The notes under the pieces were generated by a model. It worked only from the letters and a program-made list of their open reading frames with translations. It was not told where the DNA came from and searched no databases. A stretch of 64,000 bases of DNA. It comes from Owenia fusiformis. Taxonomy: Eukaryota > Annelida > Polychaeta > Sabellida > Oweniidae. The number at the start of each line of letters is the position of its first letter. Positions within the stretch are counted from its first letter, which is position 1. The position numbers and the translations under genes are program-made. Positions 33,540-47,100 of the stretch are shown in pieces. The stretch is from positions 6,389,098 to 6,453,097 of the forward strand of contig CAIIXF020000001.1 of NCBI GenBank assembly GCA_903813345.2. Direction: 5' to 3'.

Positions 33540-36430
33540 AGATATCAAATTAATATCACTAATTAACAAATTACTCTGCGGCAAAGTGAGTTGCCATAGT
33601 TACATTAACAATCTATGATGTTGAAAACAGCTTCATTAAATACATGTTTCATCATTATAAAGCTCTTAGTAAAAATGTAGATGTTTTAATGGGGTGTGGG
33701 GGTTGAATTAACAAAATACAACATGGAATATCTGAAGACCATTTAGGAATGTATATAAGCAACTGTTTTTATCCAAATATCTTAGCTAGATTTCAAAATT
33801 TTTGCTTTATGCCGAGTCAAATGCAAGATAATAGAATTTGGTATCTATTATATTACTGATTTTGTTCCATTTTCATTGCAAGAAAACTGCAAAGTTTTCA
33901 GATTCCTTTCGATTGGTAGAATAAATCCCCAATGTGTTATATTAAGACAACCAACCCTGTGATACCAACCAAAACCAAAATGTCGTAAAAGCCAAAACAA
34001 TGATCCTCGCAGCAGTGGCCAGAAATTCTTCCTTGTTTTCATCTAATTTTTCCCGTTCACTAATCAGATAATTCAATTAAAAACGTGTGATATTATTTCA
34101 TGATATTTATTTGTGTAGATAGATATTACTATATAAAATGTACAATCTATTAGTAAAACATATACAGTCATTCCCCACATGAGTGAAGCTATTTAATACT
34201 ATCTGACATCCGTACAATATAGTGTTGTAAATACTCTAAAACTATCCAATAAATGTGTATTGAACTTAAAATTATATTGTAACATTTGTTTTTTGATTCA
34301 TTATTGTGCACTTTAAAATGAGATTTTGCCACTTGTATATGTATTTGAACTTTATCTATTTCCATGACAACATGTAGGTAAGAAATCACGAAAGCCAAAA
34401 TTCATTGGCTCACGTGCCATTTTTGTATTATCAAAAATGTTCAATCCTTCGATGTACAACTTTTAAAAATGAATTACAATATTTCTATGAAGTCACATAT
34501 AGGACAAATACAAGTATTATTAAAATAAAATGCACTAACATTAAGTTGTATGTACATATACAGCTAATAACCACAGTATTAAATATGAACATTGATACAA
34601 CAATACACAATTATCTTGCGCCACCAAGTCCATTTGTAATCCACCCTTCCCTTAACCCATAGATGCCAAAAGTTAGTAAAAGGAAGAGGGAGGGGGTCAG
34701 AATTTGTAATGCAAGCCATTTGATGGTGGTTTCAAATCACTTGCTTTTCAAAATTTTCAAATATTTGTAGTTTATCCTCTTAAAATACATGAACATGGTG
34801 AATACATAATACAATGCACATTGATGTGTTTTATGAAAATTGCCTTTAATAAAATCTGAGAATATTGCATTTCACAATCGGAGTAAGGCAGTATTGTATC
34901 ACAATTCATAGTTTTGATTCATGTATTTTTGTATTGCTGGGAAAATCAAAATCAAATTGTATATATTACATAAGGTAGCAATCAAATGCATATACAAGCA
35001 TTGTTCACATTTACATTACTACTAAAAACAGTAGAATCTAGGTACATGTACCCATTTAGTGTTATAGTTGTATTAATGAGACATGTGTTTTTATTAGGGT
35101 AACAGTATCCTGTTTCAATTCTATCCGATCCACTATAGAGAAATCTATGAAAAAAATGCAAGTGAACATATAAGTGCAAATTACTCATAACAAAGACATT
35201 ATGACAAGACAGATAGTCAATCCTGAAGGAAAACATCGTATACATAGAAAAAATCATGCTTTGTATACAAAACAATGTCTTTAAAAACACGAAGAGGTAA
35301 AACATTGTAATCAATAATAAATCTAACATACATGTATGTATAAGTCATGTCATCTTCCCAAAAAAAAGAAAAAATATGGGATTTATTTATAATGTATACA
35401 ACCATACCATGTAAAATGGTGCAATAATATTTCCTTGACTTGAACATAATTTACAGTTGCTCTACATGGGGCTCTCAATAATTTTTTTCAACTCCATCAT
35501 ATATATTTTTGCCCCATTAGATGCCTCTTTGATAAATCAGGTATATAAATGATCTCAGGCTAGGAGGTACGATGTCTGGAATTGTGTAACAACTCTGTGG
35601 CCGTGTAGATTCATCTCTATGATAAGTGTAAAACATTTAAGAACTCCAGATCATTTACTGCAGACAATAAATGAATTGGAGTTATTTCATGTTCAAAGGA
35701 GGTCTTCCACAAAAACATGAAAAATATATTTAGACATGTAATTACCCATTTTTGAGGACACCTTTTTTTACCCAGGACACCTTTCATTATTAGAGTAGTA
35801 TTGTTAGAAATAGCACCATATAAAAGTCACTAACGCAGACCTCATGAATTAATATTTACTCTGAATTTTAATTAGCTAGCTACCTTAAGAACAAAAGTTC
35901 TGTACTCTTTATGCACACACTAAAATATATGGTGTAAACTATTTGTCAGAATCAAGTGAACTCCTCAAAACCATGCCCTGAATTTGTTAAATGTTATAAA
36001 TCAGTAAAATTCCCACAACATGACTGATCCCTTTTTCACCAATAGTTTTATCATTCAAGATCAATTTCAACACTCTCTGGTAAAATCCTGAGGAAAGCCA
36101 CTGATAAGCAAGATATCGGTCTGAAATTTTCTGCGTAGCTCTAAGCCAATCAGATCTTCTAATCCCAAAAATCCAAGATTGATATAGTCTTCAGAAATCG
36201 CACTCAGTTCCAGGCTAGTATATTTGTGCGCATGCAGTATGTTCTTCATGAGCTTTGGTTTTCAAAAGCTTTTCTGAGTTTCAGAAGTCACTATAGAAAT
36301 ATTAATATGTACAGTTCTGAATTATTCTACCAGTTCAACTCCTTAATCCACGATTCTACCAATATTTCTCCATATTGTCCTAGTTATGGGGAGGTAAGTC
36401 ACAACACACTTTTACTGAGTGCCGAAATTC
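33540..36430. other. no recognisable gene
   Basis: AT-rich sequence between the second MAP-like unit and the downstream end of the large MAP gene. A 60-codon minus-strand frame at 36067-36249 looks composition-wise possible but has no family or splice support. No array or inverted-repeat element was recognised. Confidence 0.4.
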
Positions 36431-36436
36431 CTTGGC

Positions 36437-36502
36437 CTATTTGTCCCCATGGTCTGTTTTTGATGTGGCATTCTCATTGAATGACAGCCTTTTGGACTCA
36501 AT
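36437..36502 (-). CDS. MAP gene: alternative terminal exon, tau pseudo-repeat (R')
   Basis: Acceptor tatttccag, then 21 codons and TAG, phase 0. The encoded KRLSFNENATSKTDHG follows the pattern of the vertebrate tau/MAP2 pseudo-repeat after the last true repeat (K-L-x-F-x-E-N-A-x-x-KTDHG). Any array exon ending GGGDKK could splice to it, giving a classic tau-like end. It lies 3' of the 6-repeat terminal exon, so the two must be alternatives. Confidence 0.6.
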   Translation of the reverse strand: MESKRLSFNENATSKTDHGDK

Positions 36503-37091
36503 CTGGAAATACAAATACACTGAATGTATCTTAAACAGAACAATTTAAAAAGTCAGTTGATTATGTTTCATGGCTCCAAACATTATGCAAACAATTTTTT
36601 AGAATAATTCCTGAAATAATTAATTTGCTTATTTAAATTATCAGAACTTATCTCAGTCACTGACACCAACTCAAACAGATGAAAATGAAATGAACTCTTA
36701 AAAACAATTGATACAAGTAAATGATATGTTAAAAATGATTGGCATTTAAATGTGCTACAAGCATAAACATGTGCGGAAACAACACAACGCAACAAGGCAT
36801 TAATATGCAAAATGTCACCATCTGTAATATGTTATAGACACCAACCAGCTAACACCATCCACAAAAAATGGTGGTGACATAAAATGATAGAGGACAAATC
36901 AAACATGTGCCACAGCAGTTTGTAATTTTTGATCCATACAACACAATGAAACACATAGTGGAAATCAAGACATGTGGAAGTTAGAAGCAAAATGTTCACA
37001 GGGGTTTTGTTGTTAGATTAAATCCTCATTTCAAATATGTGTAAAACTAAGAAAACTTCCACTGCAGAAAAATATCACTCCGCGTAGACTT

Positions 37092-37182
37092 ACGCTACCA
37101 CTTGGATAACTTCATTCAACATCTCATGCAGTTTCTGCCCATATGGATCCACCTGTATTAATTGACCATCAGATCCCTAGTC
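37092..37182 (-). CDS. candidate MAP alternative C-terminal exon
   Basis: On the minus strand an open stretch reads GSDGQLIQVDPYGQ and then KLHEMLNEVIQVVA before a TAA. Possible acceptors are gactag (about 37177) or aatacag (37153). The tail faintly resembles the tau/MAP2 C-terminus (VD...LADEV...). The exact start and partner exon are not settled. Confidence 0.35.
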
Positions 37183-37246
37183 TATATTCAAAACATCATC
37201 AAAATGTTCAACGTAGCTTTAGAGAAACATTTTGCTTGGTATCTCT

Positions 37247-37252
37247 TTTATT
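37247..37252 (-). promoter_or_regulatory. possible polyadenylation signal
   Basis: AATAAA on the minus strand, about 215 bases after the stop of the 6-repeat terminal exon. A common hexamer in AT-rich DNA, so only suggestive. Confidence 0.3.
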
Positions 37253-37465
37253 AAATTAGTATTTTTCAGTTGCATAAGTGAACAGTTCTTCACGATCCTT
37301 ATGAAGTTTGGTAGCTTTAAAATGTACATTTGTATTGCACATTGTCAACATCTGTTAGTAGACTACAGGCATTCTAGAAGCCCCATACATCACTTCAAGT
37401 CAAACAACCTTGTTATTGGTCAACACTGGCCTGTCCTCTAGACATTTGACTATTGTATAACTGTT

Positions 37466-38149
37466 TTATGTAGTTGAGAATGGTTCAGAGTTTGCCCTTG
37501 GTCTAGCAGACTGTATGGGTGTTAGAAGTCTCCTCGATTTTTTAGTAAAATTGTCCTGAGATGAGCCAGCCCTTAAGCCAGCACACCAAATAGGTTTCTC
37601 ATCAATTATCTTCACGTCACCTCCCCTGGGTGTATGGGAAGTATTGTCCAATGATCCAACTTTAGAAAGTTTCTTCCACTTTGTGATTTTATTATATATA
37701 GGTGCAAATCCTCCCTGTGGTTTATGTGAAATATTTTCTAATGAACCAACTTTTGACCAAGCGTTCCATTCAAGTTTCTCATTGGGAATTACAACATCGC
37801 CACCTTTAGATATATGATAGATATTCTCCATTGAGCCAACTTTAGATTTAGCCTGCCAATTTAAAGGAACTGTCTCAATCTTTTTATCTCCACCAAATGG
37901 TACATGGTCAATATTATCCAAAGAGCCAACCTTTGATGTAGCATTCAACTTAAGGGGACTATCTTCAATTATCTTATCCCCACCGCCTGGAATATGCTTC
38001 ACATTGTCCAAAGAACCAACTTTTGGCAGAGCTTTCCACATGAGTTTAAGTTTCTGAATTGCCACATGCCCACCACCTGGGGCATGTACTAGGTTTTCTA
38101 GAGATCCAATTTTTGAAGATGTACTCCATTTCAAAGGAACTGAAAATAT
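37466..38149 (-). CDS. MAP exon 19, terminal, repeats 16-21
   Basis: Acceptor atatcttcag region upstream of 38149 and stop TAG at 37466; 227 codons. Six repeats lie in one exon without introns: [34 protein letters not shown], then variants ending PFGG, SKGG, PQGG and PRGG. The spacers are 30-32 residues with a Trp or Leu before the repeat. The tail reads [19 protein letters not shown], with a possible basophilic kinase site. Degeneration of PGGG in the last four repeats suggests relaxed constraint or a changed role. Confidence 0.87.
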   Translation of the reverse strand: MFSVPLKWSTSSKIGSLENLVHAPGGGHVAIQKLKLMWKALPKVGSLDNVKHIPGGGDKIIEDSPLKLNATSKVGSLDNIDHVPFGGDKKIETVPLNWQAKSKVGSMENIYHISKGGDVVIPNEKLEWNAWSKVGSLENISHKPQGGFAPIYNKITKWKKLSKVGSLDNTSHTPRGGDVKIIDEKPIWCAGLRAGSSQDNFTKKSRRLLTPIQSARPRANSEPFSTT

Positions 38150-41100
38150 CTGAAGAAAAAGCAGAATAAGACAGAAAAGAATGCATGCATGCAGTTGCTA
38201 TATAAGGTATATCCAGTTGATTTGTGAAGTAAAAAAGTTGGAAAATAAAAATGTTGAATGGCAGTCTTGTTTTCCTGTGGTGAATGAATACAATCATGTA
38301 TACAATGTAGTTTATATGTAGATGCACTCGGGGAGAAGCACATGCTATCTAGGTATCTAATAAGTGTCTACTACAACAAAAAGACTAAGCATTATGGAAG
38401 CACAAAACTAGCAGGTTATTTCTGTATCATGTCTATCTATTATCTACATGCCAACCAAGGTTCAATCAAAGTATATCATCCTTTAAACACGGGAGAAGGA
38501 TTCAGTGTATAGTACATCCCTTTGTTTGAAAGATGAAATAATTTGATTCAATGATTCCACATTACATCAATCCCTATCAATCCCTATTCCCCCACTTTGC
38601 AGTTTATAGCACAAACCATATGCCACATCATTTTATAATGAACATACACCGCTATACTATATGACTATGTAGCCATGTGTAAATTACCTTTTTATCACCA
38701 CCCTTGGGTGTATGTGAGGCATTGTCTAAGGAACCAACTTTGGACTCTGCCTTCCAGTTTAGCTTCTGTGATTCAATCTGTAGGAGCACAATATAAATTA
38801 AATTAAGAAACAATAGTATTACATGCACAATTAGAACAATAAAATAAATGTGCGCTATCATTACTGGAGATACATTCATTGTTCTATGATGATTAAAGAA
38901 AGAAATGAGGAATCGTTGATAGTATTTTTGACCCTTTTCCTCTTTATGCTAACCTTTCTTGATTTCAAATTTCGAATTGCCAGGCCTTATTTTGCATGCT
39001 ATATTCCAACGACTCTGTGTTTTAAGAATTCTTTTATGAACTCTTCAATGTGAACAGCTAAAGCCAAACTCCATTCGTCTCAACCAATATTGTGCATCAA
39101 TTTACCTTTTTATCACCCCCTCCAGGCGTGTGGTCAGTTTTAGAGCCCACCTTTGACTGTGCCTTGTCTTTAAAATCCAATTTTTGTGTTTCAATCTAAA
39201 AGTACACAAATAACAAGATCAGCACTGTTGTATTGGTACATGTAAATGCTTTAATAAACATGTATTTACGTGAGAATGATTTGATGAAAAAGAAGAGATT
39301 ATTTTATGATTTGTGTAAGAAACAATGATGTGCTTAATATTTCTATTAACTGATATGTGCATTTGGTTATCATTAACATTATACAATACTTGATAATGTA
39401 AAATACAAAACTGAGATTTTCATTGTTACAGGTGAAAACTAGATTTGTACGAGGGGTGATCAAAAAGTTCTGGAGTCAGTCAATCAAACCTCAAAATGTT
39501 ACAGCCACAGTATTCATTTGTAAAAATCTTATTGCTTTTGGTTTGACTGACCCACTAGTCTGCCTTTTCACCTTAAATGATGCATTACTGTGTTATCAGA
39601 AAATGATCACTAATTTTGTTATAAAAGGTTTTAAAAGTTGGTCAAAAGTATGTATAACTTGTTAAGGAGAATAAGTTCACTTAGTCAAAACATGCTAGGT
39701 TAATCAAAACAATTGTTAATATTATGTTGAATAAATTTTGATTTCAAAAACGTGAAATAATACATCGCAATCTCAATCAGGAATAGGTCAACACTACAAC
39801 CTTTGATGTGTCGAAAAATTAAGCAAATATAGCTTGAGAAAATATCTGTGCAGAGAGCTTACTTAATTTGTGCATTGTGTATTATAAAGCATACTCTCTT
39901 CATTGTGAACAATAAATGGAAATTACTGTGCACATCAAACATTTTAAAAGTAACATTTTTCTCATTTGCTTTATATGTTGGTAGAGGAGAACAGATTAAT
40001 ATTTATCTTTTCAAAGTGGTTCCCATCTATTCATATACAGCAATTGAAAAATTGGGAGTATTATGTGCTTTAATTCACTATTCGCTACAACATTCAGAAC
40101 CTTAGAATATCTACAATCAAATAAACAACATAGAATTATACAGTGAATAAATTCCATATTCATCCCTAAAATCAAAAAATAAAGGAAATAAAGGAGACAC
40201 ATTTCTACAATAAATGGTGTTAGAGGAAGTGAAAATATGAAAATTTGAATATTATTAGTATGTCAGTGCTACCCACACAATAAACATGGTTATGTGTATT
40301 ATGTGAAATTTACACAAGGTACATCACCGAAAAGTGTGTCATTTACTTTAACATCCCCACCACCTGGCGTATGGTGTGCGTTATCCAATGAGCCAATCCT
40401 GGATGAGGCACCCTCTCGGAAACCAAGTCTCTCATTTAGTATTATAATATTACCGCCACTTGGTGAATGGTCCACATTGTCAAGGGAGCCAATCTTTGAC
40501 TCAGTTCGCCATTCCAGTTTCTGACTAACTATCTAGCAAGCAAACCATGGTGCAACGCAATATTAGGCTAAACTAACTAAATGTCACGTTTAGCAGTGTT
40601 TGGATTTGTGAAAGGTGAGGAAGTGGGGCTATTAATCATGGGTAATAAAATGTCTTTCTCAAATACCGTATTCACTGTTATTACCGCCCACTCTCTAATA
40701 AGCGCCCACCCCGCTTCACAAAGTTCAAGAAACATCGAGGAATCAACAAGAATTGAAGAATATATCAGGAAAAAAATATTTCTCAAAATCCAGGAGCGGG
40801 CGGTAATAGAGTACTTACCCTAAAACTGCTGTAAACACGACGCGTTTTGTAATTCTATGCATCCTCTCGATACATATCTATCGATGGGTGCTTCCCACAC
40901 CATACCATGCTAATATTGTCTCCAAATAGTCCATAATGAATGAAGGAATTGTTCTTTATCGGCATTCAGAAATTTCAAAAGCTACTGCGCAGATGTTCTG
41001 CGCATGTCAAGGTCGTGAACTTTCTGGTTTCTTTTTACTGTTTCTCGACTTTTACACGACTTTTGCACGAATAATGATGATCTCTCATCAAATTAGAAAT

Positions 41101-44100
41101 AATGTATAACTTTAGATCGATATCCAGCAGTCTCTAGTGGAAATATTGAAGGTAATCGGCGATAATGACAAAGTGGGCGTGCCGGAAATAAATTAGACAT
41201 AGACGGGTCTTCAACCACTGTCAATATTGTCTAAGCGATCTTTACCGTATTCTCTCCAATAACAGCACTTGTCATATTATTATAAAAATATGTTGAAGAA
41301 AATGCATTCTTGTCAAGAAAAATTGCCATACATGAAATTCCTCGGGATTTCTGATTTCTTTCATACATGGGCGCTTATTAGAATGGTCTAAATAATGTAT
41401 TTTCAATTTTCTAAACGCCCTGGGCGCTAATTACAGAGAATACGGTAGATAGAATATGTTTGATTCTTGGTCTGTTTTCAATAAATGCTGCAAGGACCTC
41501 ATTTTTTGAAGAGGAAAGGAACAGCAATGTGGAAAACATTTGAATTATTTAATCTTGCCTTAATAAAGTGTAAAAGTCAAATGTGTGTTTCTCAAATGTA
41601 AGCTCAAAAATGTGAAATTATAAATAAATGAACAGTATTCTTTGAAACGATTTTGTATAAAAATTAAACTTGAAATGGACCTTAAAGGAAATAAATATTT
41701 TGGTCAGTGTATGTTCAAAGTGAGAACAACGAGTGCAGGTTACGTGCAGACATTTATTCCAGTGAAGTGAAGAAGCTAAATCATGACAGGGGATGAATGT
41801 GTTTTGATGGGTCAGTGAAATACAGGTATTGTATACAACTGCTACATAACTAGACAACAAAACAACTAAAAAATTATAGGTATATGCAGTAAATCTGTCA
41901 AGTGGAACACCTCTTAATTGCAGGTTTAAGTCCTGCTCCCATCAATCATGTAAACACGAACCTGTGTAAGTGGAACACCTACTAAGTGGAAAATTATTTT
42001 GAGGTACAAAAGGTATTCCACTCATACACAGATCCTACTGCACTATAAATTAAAACAAAAGGGTAAAACTAAAAACATATAAAAGTAAAAATGAAATAGT
42101 CTGATACAGAAATCATGTGTAAATGGACATCAATGATGGTGTGGGAACAAATGACAAATACATGTACACAAGCGGCTTGATTGTGCGAAAAGCTGACAAT
42201 ATAAAATCTTACCTATCTTACTAATTAAAGTACATGTAGTGTAATCTCTATTCTCACTATGCCTTAATTCTTGACTACATATTATTGTATACAATTATAC
42301 CTTCAAATCCCCTTTCATACAGTTAACACATTCTAAGCCAATCAAACTGAGACAATGAACAAAAATAATACCCAGTTTTACCTTCTTTTCACCACCACCT
42401 GGTTTATGTTTTGCATTTTCTAAACTGCCGACTTTGGAATTGACGGACCACTCAAGTTTCTCAGTTATGATCTAAAGTGATCAGTGTAAAAAGCAAGTTA
42501 ATTAGTTTCTTGATTTTCTCTTATTACGAGATATTGTTGAAATAAGCTGCAATATTTCTGTATAAGCTTTCAATATTCATATGCCTAGTTCTTCATGATT
42601 TTTTGAAATATTTATATTTGAATTATTGGCTTGAGGGTTCAAACAGAAAAGCTTTTAAAAATAAAAAATAAAAATTCTGGTTGGTATTGTTCATAGTAAT
42701 TACATATTCATTATTTAATAAACAGAAAAGCATTTCAAAAATTTATCCTTCTCTAGCACAGAATATTTTTTGTAGACTTTATTTTTTGAGAATTGATGGT
42801 TAATGTGCTTATAAAATGTTACCTCTCATACTCTCATGATTTCAAAGATGTTTCAACATACAGAAAATCAACATACATCTATACATTCACTCATATGTTC
42901 TGCTACTAATCTGATTATTTGGACACAAAAATAAGGATTACCTTTTTCTCTCCCCCACCAGGTTTATGGTTTGAGTTATCTAAACTGCCCACTTTCGATT
43001 CAACCTTCCAGTCGAGTTTCTTAGTTGTGATCTATTAGATCATGGAAAAGGAACCAAAATACGTCGGTTAGACTTAAGTAACTGTTGTGACTTGTAAAAT
43101 GTTATTCAAACTTTGTAGAATTAATATCCACAATTAAGAAAACTGACATATGTGCCTATTTATTTTCCTTCATAGAAAAATAGTCAACTTATCACATTCA
43201 ACATAGAAAGGTAATATTGAGGTATGAATCAATTCTACACCTTTCATTCTGTCAGACAAAAATCTTTGACAATCATCCATTAGAAGATAATTTATCATAG
43301 ATTAATTTCACATTTTTTCATCCATTCATAGATGCTTACAGATTGGATAAATAAAAATAACTAAAATAATTATAAAATATTACCATCACTTCATTACCTT
43401 TTTTTCTCCACCTCCTGCTTTATGTTTGGCATTATCTAAGCTGCCGACTCGCGACTCAACTTTCCAATCGAGTTTTCGACTCTCAATCTGGATGATTGAA
43501 AAAGAAACCAAGAAACCTTGAAATTAGAGTTTTTTAACCTAAATATGGAAGATTAAAAAATAAATTGGAATACTTCTAAAGAATTGTAATATTTTTCCTG
43601 ATGATCTCCTATTGATTAGGAAATAAGTAGCTGTACATCACATACAAATGTAGTGTTTTCATCAATTTAGGTCCATGATGATGTAAACAATGTAGAACTG
43701 AACTAAATTCTGACAATTGTGGGCCCATGTGCTCAAAATAGTAAAGTGACTCTTATCAAATGGACAAGAAGGGACAGAGATGAGGTGAGACTAAGTTTCG
43801 AAAAAATAGTCACATTTTTACAATATTTTTTCACTCATCATTCAATATGCCTATTTTTGAATAAAAATGTTATCTGGATCTGGGGACATCCCCTTTTTTA
43901 ATATTCATGAATTTGGACATTTCCGCATCTTAAATCTTCAATAACTTCTATTGTCAATTTTTCATAAAAATGGGAAAGGGAAACATTGATTGCAAGATTA
44001 ACTGCTTCAAACATTCTCGTCATCTATCCCTTCTAAATCCTTTTTGCCCAATAAAGGTGGTACCACATCTATAAATATATAATATATTTATTGATATCTG

Positions 44101-47100
44101 TGATCTAAAAATACTGCCTTTTAAGATGAAGTCTTTATTTCATTAAAAATATTTGAATGAAAATATGTTCAAATTAGATGAAAAGATTTACCTTTTTATC
44201 TCCACCCCCTGCTTTATGATTTGTTTTAGATCCAACTTTGGATTCAGCTTTCCAGTTAAGTTTCTGGGATTCAATCTAGAATAAATATAGAAGACAGTAT
44301 TTGAAACACTTTTGTAACCATGGTTCCTGCCATAGTAAAGGAATGTCAAAACTTGACAAAATATTCATGTCCCAGTATCTTAAACTGGGGGAGGGTGGCT
44401 ATTTGCTAATGCCTCTTCTCTATAGTGTACATATTGGTTAATAATAAATCCATGTGAAGTGAATATATCCCATATTTTCACAATACGATATACATGATTT
44501 CAACATGTCACAACATCATATGCTAATGGCTCTCAGGCCCGTAAGACACTTTTCTCCAAGGGGAGTGCGGTTTTTAGCTTACTAAAGAGAATATAAAATT
44601 GTCATTTTTTTGCCGCGTAAATCAAATCGCGTAAGACAGAGGGGGGGGGTCAGTTACTCCCTATATTGGTTTGGAATTAACAAATGCAACTTCCAAACGT
44701 TCCAATTGTTTTGTGGGGGGTGTGAAGTGGTCCACTCCCTATAGAAAATTTTAGTTTTGAGATGCTATTTTGTGCTTTCTGGGCACTTTCAAAGTGTAAG
44801 TTTCTAAGTAGTACGCCACCACCACGGGAATAAGAGTTGAGTGAATAAAAAACCGAGCATTCAGGGGGGTCTGGTGGTTCTCCCCCAGGAAAATTGTGAA
44901 ATTTGGTTGTATTTGGAGCGAATTTGCAACCATCTGGTACGCCTGTGCGTTATGAGTCAATACGAAAAATGTGAATATTTTCAAATTCTTTTGGGGGTGT
45001 CAAAGGGGATGAGAGGGTGAAGTGGGGTGGGGTGCCAGTAGGGGAGCAAGGGGTTGTCCCCCAGAAACATTGACCATATCAAGGTGCTATTTGATGATGT
45101 CTGGGCACTTAAAAAATGTCTGAGACAATACATGAAATTCAGAATATTTTCTTTTGTTTTGTGGGGGATGTGAGGGGTGGCTAACTCTCCTAGAAAATTT
45201 TACAATTTAAAGATGATATTTGGTGCTTCTGGGCACTTTTAAAGTGTATTAGTCAATAAAAACATTGAAAAACAATCACATTTTTTTTCAAATTTTGGGG
45301 GTGTCAAAGGGGGGGGGGAGGGGTGCCACAGGGGGAGGTGGGGCTGGGGTGCCAGAGGGGGAGCAAGTGTTTGTCCCCCATATCAAAATTTACAATATCA
45401 AGATGCTATTCGATGAAGTTTGGGCACTTTAAAAGTGTCTGTGCCTAAAAGTGCCTATTTCCCAAGAAAATTTTACAATTTTAAGATGCTATTTGGTGCT
45501 TTCTAGGCACTTTCAAAGGGTATGGGTCAATAAAAAAATTTGAAAAATCTCAATTTCTTTTTTTTTGGGGGGGGGGTGTTAAGGGAGGGGGGCTGCCAGA
45601 GGGGGAGGTGGAGTGGGGATGCCAGAGGGCGAGTAAGTGTTAGTGTTCCAGAATCATTAACTTTATCAAGGAGCTATTTGATGATGTCTGGGCAATTTAA
45701 AAGTGTCTGACAAATTCAGAACTTTTCCATTGTTTTGTTTGGGGTGTGAGGGGTGGCCCACTCCCCCTAGAAAATTTTACAATTTTACGACGCTATTTGG
45801 TGCTTTCTGGGCACTTTCAAAGTGTATGAGTCAATTAAAGAATTTGAGAAAATCACAATTTTTTTTGGGGGGGATCAAGGGGGGCGCCAGAGGGGGGGGG
45901 GGGGGGTTATGCAAGTGCAAGATGCAAGAGGGGGAGTAAGTCCCCCAGAAACACTAACTATATCAAGGATATTTGATGATATCTGGGCACTTTAAAAGTG
46001 TCTGAGACAAAACTCTAAAATAAATTTAGAACTTTTCCATTGTTTTGTGGGGGGTGTGAGAAGTGGCCAATACCGCTAGAAAATTTTACAATTTTAAGAT
46101 GCTATTTGGTGCTTTCTGGGTACTTTCAAAGTGTATGAGTCAATGAAAAAATTACAAAAAAAATATTTTTCAAAATTTTTTTTTCAAATTTATTTTGGGG
46201 GGTGACAAAGGGGGGTGCGGTCGCACCCATCGCACCCCCCCCCCATCTGACGGCCCTGGCTCTGAACCATCATTAACAATACCGCCAAACATGGTCCACA
46301 AAAAGTGGTGTGGTGGTGACATATACGCATAAAATGCCATATATCCCATGAATAAAACATTTCTTATGATTCTCCTTATGCTGATGGTAATGTGTGATAT
46401 GAATTAGCTTTCAAGAGGGTATATGGGTACAATATATTACATACCTTCTTGTCTCCTCCACCTGCTTTGTGGTCAGTCTTTGAACCAATCTTTGACTCTG
46501 CTTTCCAGTTAAGCTTTTGGGTTTCAATCTATAATATGGAATATCAAGGCATTATCATGCAAAATGTCATCACCTGCTATTTGTTGCAGCCGCCGAATGC
46601 CAACCACTTAATGCCAAACACCAACCACTTAACCCTGAATGCCAAACACCATCCACTGTTGCGGCTTGCATTGACTGAAATCTTATTGAATTGGTGGGCT
46701 TTCTATCTCAGTTTTAGTTCTGGATTTCAGCAAGTTGCTAATTCATTTGATAATTGCTTACTTATCAGAAAGTTGAGAATAGGTTCTACTGCTTTATAAA
46801 AATATGTTTGTTTTTAAATGAGTACTCCAATGATTCCCTCATTACAATAAATGTTCTTTAACATACCTTCTTGTCTCCCCCACCAGGTTTATGAGTTGTT
46901 TTTGATCCTACTTTTGATTCTACTTTCCAATTCAGTTTCTGGCTCTCAATCTGGAAAAAGAAATGTGAACAATATTACATCTCCCAATTGTATAAATATA
47001 TAAACATCATATAGTATTATTTTAACATTTGCAGTAATAATTTTGGATGTTCTCTTTCGGCAGAAATAAATAGTAACAGTGGACATGATGTTATCATAAC

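Noticed and set aside
36067-36249. 60-codon minus-strand frame (SLELSAISEDY...)
   Set aside because: Reads plausibly as protein but has no recognised family, and the region may be an old repeat; no supporting donor or acceptor pair.
41905-41935. T-arm-like hairpin gcaggtttaagtcctgc
   Set aside because: Isolated inside a MITE; no acceptor stem or anticodon arm.
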